DNA of 64,000 nucleotides, taken from contig NZ_FOLB01000002.1 in assembly GCF_900112345.1 (NCBI RefSeq), positions 124,001-188,000 on the forward strand, read 5' to 3'. Of the stretch, positions 58,833 to 64,000 are shown one piece after another. A model generated the notes under the pieces. That model had not been told where the DNA came from. It ran no database searches and saw nothing but the letters and a program-made list of their open reading frames with translations. Numbering within the stretch: position 1 is the stretch's first letter; every line of letters begins with the position of its first letter. The position numbers and the translations under genes are program-made. This DNA is from Nocardioides terrae. Lineage in GTDB: Bacteria; Actinomycetota; Actinomycetes; Propionibacteriales; Nocardioidaceae.

Positions 58833-60125
58833 TCAGTCGCCGAGGACCGACGCACCCTCCACGACACCGAGCGGCTCGGCGGCGATGTCGGAGCGGCGCT
58901 GCATGCCGTCGAAGGAGATGAGCCCGGCGGCGGCGTACGCGCGCGCCCGGGCGTCGGAGATGTCGTAGCCGCGGGCGCGGACGGCGAGCACCCGGCCGCC
59001 CGCGGTGACGAGGTGGCGGTGGTCGGGGTCGCCGGGCTCGGGCGCGTCGACCAGCGCTGTGCCCGCGTGGATGACGTCGACGTCGTTGAAGCCGTTCGCG
59101 GCGCCGACCCCGCGGATGACGTCGCCCTTCGACGACGACTCCGGGTAGCCGGCGGAGGCGAGCACGACGGTGACCGCGGCGCCGTCGGAGAAGACAGGCG
59201 CCGGCTCGGCGGCGAGCGTGCCGGTGGCGGCCGCGAGCAGCAGCGAGGAGAGCGAGGACTCGAGCAGCGCGAGCACCGGCTGGATGTCGGGGTCGCCGAA
59301 GCGGCAGTTGAACTCGATGACGCGCGGGCCCGCTGCGGTCAGCGCGAGGCCGACGTAGAGGCAGCCGGCGAACGGCGCGCCACGACGCGCCATCTCGTCG
59401 AGCGTGGGCTGGACGACCTCGCGCATCACCTGCTCGCGCAGGTCGGCCGGGGCCCACGGGAGCGGGCTGTAGGAGCCCATGCCGCCGGTGTTCGGGCCAC
59501 GCCCGCCGTCGAGGATCCGCTTGAAGTCCTGGGCCGGCTGCAGCGGGTGGGCGGTGGTCCCGTCGCAGATCGCGAAGAGCGAGACCTCCGGCCCGGCGAG
59601 GAACTCCTCGACGACCACCCGCCCGCACGAGGCCGCGTGGGCGAGGGCCTCCTCGCGCGAGTTGGTGACGACGACGCCCTTGCCTGCGGCGAGCGCGTCG
59701 TCCTTGACGACGTACGGCGCCCCGAGCTCGTCCAGCGCGGCGGCGACCTCCTCCGCGGTCGTGCAGGTGCGCGACCCCGCGGTCGGCACACCCGCCGCCG
59801 CCATGACCTCCTTGGAGAACGCCTTCGACCCCTCCAGCTGCGCAGCGGCGCCCGACGGGCCGAAGACCGGGACGCCGGCCGCGCGGACCGTGTCGGCCAC
59901 GCCGGCGACCAGCGGCGCCTCCGGGCCGATCACGACGAGGTCGACGGCCAGCTCGGTCGCCAGGGCGGCGATGGCCACTCCGTCCTCGATGTCGGCGAGG
60001 TCGTGCAGGGTGGCGACCGCACCGATCCCTGGGTTGCCCGGGGCGGCGTGCACCTCGCTGTCCTTCGCGAGTGCCAGGGCCAGCGCGTGCTCGCGCCCAC
60101 CGGTGCCGATCACGAGGGTCCTCAC
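58833..60125 (-). CDS. purD: phosphoribosylamine-glycine ligase
   Basis: The 430-residue ATP-grasp enzyme makes GAR from phosphoribosylamine and glycine. It starts VRTLVIGTGGREHALALALA (N-terminal nucleotide-like fold), then GPEAPLVAGVAD, an ATP-grasp core with PYVVKDDALAAGKGVVV and GGRGPNTGGMGSYSP, and VIEFNCRFGDPD. GTG 60125 is leaderless with TAGGCT 8 nt upstream; a frame extending to 60200 adds unrelated residues. Confidence 0.96.
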   Translation of the reverse strand: MRTLVIGTGGREHALALALAKDSEVHAAPGNPGIGAVATLHDLADIEDGVAIAALATELAVDLVVIGPEAPLVAGVADTVRAAGVPVFGPSGAAAQLEGSKAFSKEVMAAAGVPTAGSRTCTTAEEVAAALDELGAPYVVKDDALAAGKGVVVTNSREEALAHAASCGRVVVEEFLAGPEVSLFAICDGTTAHPLQPAQDFKRILDGGRGPNTGGMGSYSPLPWAPADLREQVMREVVQPTLDEMARRGAPFAGCLYVGLALTAAGPRVIEFNCRFGDPDIQPVLALLESSLSSLLLAAATGTLAAEPAPVFSDGAAVTVVLASAGYPESSSKGDVIRGVGAANGFNDVDVIHAGTALVDAPEPGDPDHRHLVTAGGRVLAVRARGYDISDARARAYAAAGLISFDGMQRRSDIAAEPLGVVEGASVLGD

Positions 60126-60133
60126 GGGCGGCC

Positions 60134-60139
60134 AGCCTA
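60134..60139 (-). promoter_or_regulatory. -10 box of leaderless purD
   Basis: TAGGCT on the minus strand is followed by 8 nt and GTG 60125. Confidence 0.6.
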
Positions 60140-60280
60140 GAGGACGCCGACGGAAGAGCCGTGCGCCCCGACCACGCCCCACCGTGGAAGCGGGACGCAC
60201 GGCACACCCCCAGTGACCCAGGACCTCGGCGGCTCAAACCCGCTGTCGGCAATGTCGCCGACCCCGCGTGGGCCGAGGGG

Positions 60281-62158
60281 TCAGGCGGGCAGGTCGATGA
60301 CGAACGTCCCCGGCGCCTCGTACGTCGCCTCGCCGCCGTGGCGGCGGGCGATCTCCCTGACGAGGTAGAGCCCCAGGCCGGTTCCGCCGCGAGGTCCGGA
60401 GGCGAACCGCTCGAAGAGACGCGACGCGACCACCTCGTCGACGCCGGCTCCCGCGTCCCGAACCGCGATGGTCACCCGCGAGCCGGTCAACCGTCCGGTG
60501 AGCGTCACCGGCATCCGGCCGTGGCGGACCGCGTTGTCGAGCAGGTTGTCGACGGCCTGGCCGAGTCGCGCGGGGTCGCCGGTGAACGTCACGTCGTCGG
60601 CGTCGGCGGAGATCTCCAGCCCCGGATCGGCGGCCGCCGCCCGCTCGACCGCGGAGCCCAGCAGGCGCTGCAGCGAGACGTCCTCGGAGACGAGGGCGAG
60701 CGTGTCGGACTGCAGTCGCGAGGCCGCCCCGAGGTCGGCGGCGAGCCGGTGCAGCCGGTGCGCGCTGGCCGAGATGGCACCCAGCAGGCGGGCCCGGTGC
60801 TCGTCGTCGAGGTTCTCCTGGTCGTGGGCGAGCAGCGTCGCGGCACCCTCGATCGCTGCGGCCGGTGAGCGCAGCTCGTGGGCGGTGACCGCCAGCAGGT
60901 GCGCGCGCTGCTCGATCGCCTCCTGCTGCGAGGTCTGGTCGCGGGTCACCTTGCTGAACCCGACGTGGCGGCCGCGCTCGTCATGGACCGCCGTGATGAC
61001 GACGCTGGCCCAGAAGCGGCTGCCGTCCTTGCGGACGCGCCAGCCCTCCTCGGCGTACGACCCGAGCCGCAGGGCCAGCTCGAGGTTGTGCTCGGGATGG
61101 CCGCTCGCCTGCTCCTCGGAGGGGTAGAAGACGCGGAAGTGCCGGCCGACGATCTCGGAGGCGGCGTAGCCCTTGATCCGGCGGGCGCCCGCGTTCCAGC
61201 TCATCACCTGGCCGTCCGGGTCGAGCATGAAGATCGCGTAGTCGCGCACCGCGGTCACCAGCAGACGGAACCGCTCCTCGCTCTGGCGCAGCTCGTTCTC
61301 GACCCGTCGCTGGGCGCTGATGTCCTCGACCTGCGCGAAGACGTAGAGCGGCTGGCCCTGGGAGTCGCGCACGGGGGCGAGCGTCACCCGGACGGTCCCG
61401 GGCGCGTCGCCGATGGGCAGGGGGTGCTCGAAGCTGACCAGGTCGCTGCCGAGCTCGATGATCGAGGCGAGCCCGTCGTCGAGGTGGTCGCCGTGCCCGC
61501 GCATCAGGACGCCGTAGTCGACCCCGACCAGGTCGGAGGGGGCGCAGCCCATCAGCTGGGCGAGCGCGGCGTTGCCGCGGACGACGCTGCCGTTGAGCGT
61601 CAGCGTCGCCATGCCGATCGCGGCCTGCTCGAAGACCTCGCGGAACCTCTCGAGGTGCTCGTCGAGGACCTCCTGGTCGGCGGCCGCCCGGTGGTCCGGC
61701 TCGGCGCCCTGCTTCACCACCCGCAGACCTGCCGCGGGAGCCGGAGCGGCTCCGTCCATCACCTGCCACAGCCGCTGGGGCAGCTCGCGGATCGGGAGGG
61801 ACTTCTCGATGAAGTCCACGGCGCCCTCGGCGCGCGCCCGGTCGGCCAGGCCGCGCTCCTCGAAGCCGGTGTAGATGACGACCCGGGTCTCGGGCGACAG
61901 GGTGAGGATCGCCGGCAGCGCCTCGAGACCGTCCATCGTGGGCATCGAGGTGTCCAGCAGCATCACCGTCGGCTGCAGCCGGTAGGCGAGCGTGATCGCC
62001 TCGGCTCCGTCGGCGGCCTCCCCCACGATCTCGAAGAGGCCGGAGGAGTCCAGGGAGCTGCGGGTGATGAGCCGGACCTCGTCGGAGTCGTCGACGATCA
62101 CCAGTGTCGGGCGGCCGGTCGGGCGCGCGTCGCCACCCCCTTGCTCGCTCCCGGTCAC
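60281..62158 (-). CDS. hybrid sensor: receiver-PAS-PAS-histidine kinase
   Basis: The 625-residue protein begins with a receiver domain (about 17-135) with acidic pair Asp23/Asp24, phospho-acceptor Asp69 (MLLDTSMPTMDG), Thr97 and Lys119. Two PAS domains follow (about 170-290 and 300-420; the second has RDYAIFMLDPDGQVMSWNAGARRIKGY). Then come HisKA with His427 (AVTAHELRSPAAAI) and HATPase (NLLDNAVRHG, VRDAGAGVD, GTGLGLYLV). There is no membrane helix. An N-terminal receiver makes it an intermediate relay: another kinase could phosphorylate it and change its own activity. No cognate regulator is adjacent. Confidence 0.9.
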   Translation of the reverse strand: MTGSEQGGGDARPTGRPTLVIVDDSDEVRLITRSSLDSSGLFEIVGEAADGAEAITLAYRLQPTVMLLDTSMPTMDGLEALPAILTLSPETRVVIYTGFEERGLADRARAEGAVDFIEKSLPIRELPQRLWQVMDGAAPAPAAGLRVVKQGAEPDHRAAADQEVLDEHLERFREVFEQAAIGMATLTLNGSVVRGNAALAQLMGCAPSDLVGVDYGVLMRGHGDHLDDGLASIIELGSDLVSFEHPLPIGDAPGTVRVTLAPVRDSQGQPLYVFAQVEDISAQRRVENELRQSEERFRLLVTAVRDYAIFMLDPDGQVMSWNAGARRIKGYAASEIVGRHFRVFYPSEEQASGHPEHNLELALRLGSYAEEGWRVRKDGSRFWASVVITAVHDERGRHVGFSKVTRDQTSQQEAIEQRAHLLAVTAHELRSPAAAIEGAATLLAHDQENLDDEHRARLLGAISASAHRLHRLAADLGAASRLQSDTLALVSEDVSLQRLLGSAVERAAAADPGLEISADADDVTFTGDPARLGQAVDNLLDNAVRHGRMPVTLTGRLTGSRVTIAVRDAGAGVDEVVASRLFERFASGPRGGTGLGLYLVREIARRHGGEATYEAPGTFVIDLPA

Positions 62159-62212
62159 AACTGGGTGGAGTAACCCGGACGGCGCCCGTGCATGCGCCGG
62201 GCCGGGATCCGT

Positions 62213-63559
<1,347 letters not shown>

Positions 63560-63596
63560 TCAACGCACCAGTGTGATGTCTCTGCCGAATGCGAGA

Positions 63597-63617
63597 AGCC
63601 CCGGCAAGACCGGGGCT
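63597..63617 (-). terminator. terminator of the partial HTH regulator gene
   Basis: AGCCCCGG (63597-63604) pairs with CCGGGGCT (63610-63617) around CAAGA, 33 bp past the regulator stop codon. Confidence 0.6.
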
Positions 63618-63649
63618 CTTGCGACGACACGTTAACGGACGCGGGCGCG

Positions 63650-64000
63650 TCAGAGCCAGCCGCGGCGGGCGGCCTCGACCCCCGCCTGGAACCGCGACGT
63701 CGCGCCGAGCTCGCTCATCACCTCGGCGACACGGCGTCGCACGGTGCGCAGGGAGAGGCCGAGCCGGCGGGCGATCTGCTCGTCCTGGGCACCCGAGGAG
63801 AGCTGCTCGACCAGGAACCGGCGGACCTCCCCGAGCTCGGTGCCGGGCTGCTCGAGCGGCGCCGCCTGCGCCCAGAGTGCCTCGAAGTAGAGCGTCGCCA
63901 GCTCGACGAGGCCGCTCTGCCGGGCCACGAGCAGCGGCGAGCCGGCGAGGCCCAGCGGCTCGGGCATGACCACGTGGGTCGGCTCGAGGATGAGCAGCCG
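63650..64000 (-). CDS. LuxR-type helix-turn-helix regulator (5' end outside the window)
   Basis: The frame is open from the window edge (start lies beyond 64000) to the stop at 63650, leaving the last 116 residues. The C-terminal 60 residues form a LuxR/GerE-type HTH: QDEQIARRLGLSLRTVRRRVAEVMSELGA. The preceding part (TLYFEALWAQAAPLE) is the end of an effector or linker domain seen in actinobacterial single-component regulators. The target is unknown. Confidence 0.8.
   Translation of the reverse strand, partial: RLLILEPTHVVMPEPLGLAGSPLLVARQSGLVELATLYFEALWAQAAPLEQPGTELGEVRRFLVEQLSSGAQDEQIARRLGLSLRTVRRRVAEVMSELGATSRFQAGVEAARRGWL

Noticed and set aside
57780..60140. 786-codon plus-strand frame over purB and purD
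   Set aside because: It crosses two well-conserved minus-strand enzymes and the repeat between them. It is open only because of GC bias.

Overview
The window is very GC-rich with strong G/C bias at third codon positions and GTG starts. Its mycothiol synthase, GlnR, DUF3073, SseC-type and sterol-carrier-family genes are actinobacterial. I judge it a chromosomal segment of a Nocardioides-like member of the Propionibacteriales. From about 10 to 63 kb the gene content follows, in a rearranged and partly inverted order, a block I recall from Mycobacterium tuberculosis (purD, purB, purC, purS/purQ, purL, purF, purM, DUF3073, ygfZ, a nitrobindin-like gene, sseC2, cysA2, thiX, glnR, mshD, phoT). So most of the window is core genome.

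Layout. (1) 0-9.4 kb: accessory surface-polysaccharide cluster (Wzx-like flippase, O-antigen-ligase/polymerase-like protein, four glycosyltransferases, DUF4012 protein). Its first 5 kb is visibly less GC-rich than the rest. (2) 9.5-14.2 kb: two secreted proteins of unknown role, and a sulfur locus (thioredoxin-like protein, short cysteine-containing leader peptide, DUF4395 membrane protein, thiosulfate sulfurtransferase, SseC/DUF1416) followed by a MoaD/ThiS-like protein. (3) 14.2-18.3 kb: GlnR, MshD, and a nitrobindin-Fur-YgfZ operon facing a DsrE-like gene. (4) 18.4-21.6 kb: a 1054-residue Ala/Glu-rich coiled-coil protein. (5) 22.7-31.7 kb: a phosphate island (ppk, pit plus DUF47 partner, pstSCAB with a PHO box, and a two-domain MutT1-type Nudix/phosphatase). 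(6) 31.7-38 kb: unknown genes, a cold-shock protein, DUF3073, purM and purF. (7) 38.2-43.6 kb: three tandem GAF histidine kinases. (8) 43.6-63.5 kb: purL, purQ, purS, purC, purB, purD and purA, separated by a peptidase, AIM24, a TetR/MFS pair, a DUF1906 glycoside-hydrolase-like protein, an AMP-binding ligase and a receiver-PAS-PAS histidine kinase. A partial HTH regulator closes the window.

Working together. The pur genes cover PRPP to AICAR precursors and IMP to adenylosuccinate to AMP; purN, purE/K and purH are not here. The phosphate genes cover high-affinity uptake (Pst), low-affinity uptake (Pit) and storage (polyphosphate). The sulfur genes look like one cysteine-responsive operon.

The strongest structural theme is leaderless transcription. 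At about 16 genes a TANNNT -10 box (TAGGGT, TAGGCT, TAGACT and similar) lies 6-9 nt before an ATG or GTG, with no Shine-Dalgarno. At two loci (31.69 and 45.39 kb) overlapping -10 boxes on opposite strands serve divergent leaderless genes only 20-22 bp apart. Other notable points are the leaderless Cys leader peptide at 12.1 kb, a kinase in the tandem trio that lacks its phospho-acceptor His, and a genome-type repeat read in frame inside the thioredoxin gene. I saw no tRNA, rRNA, CRISPR array, insertion sequence or prophage.
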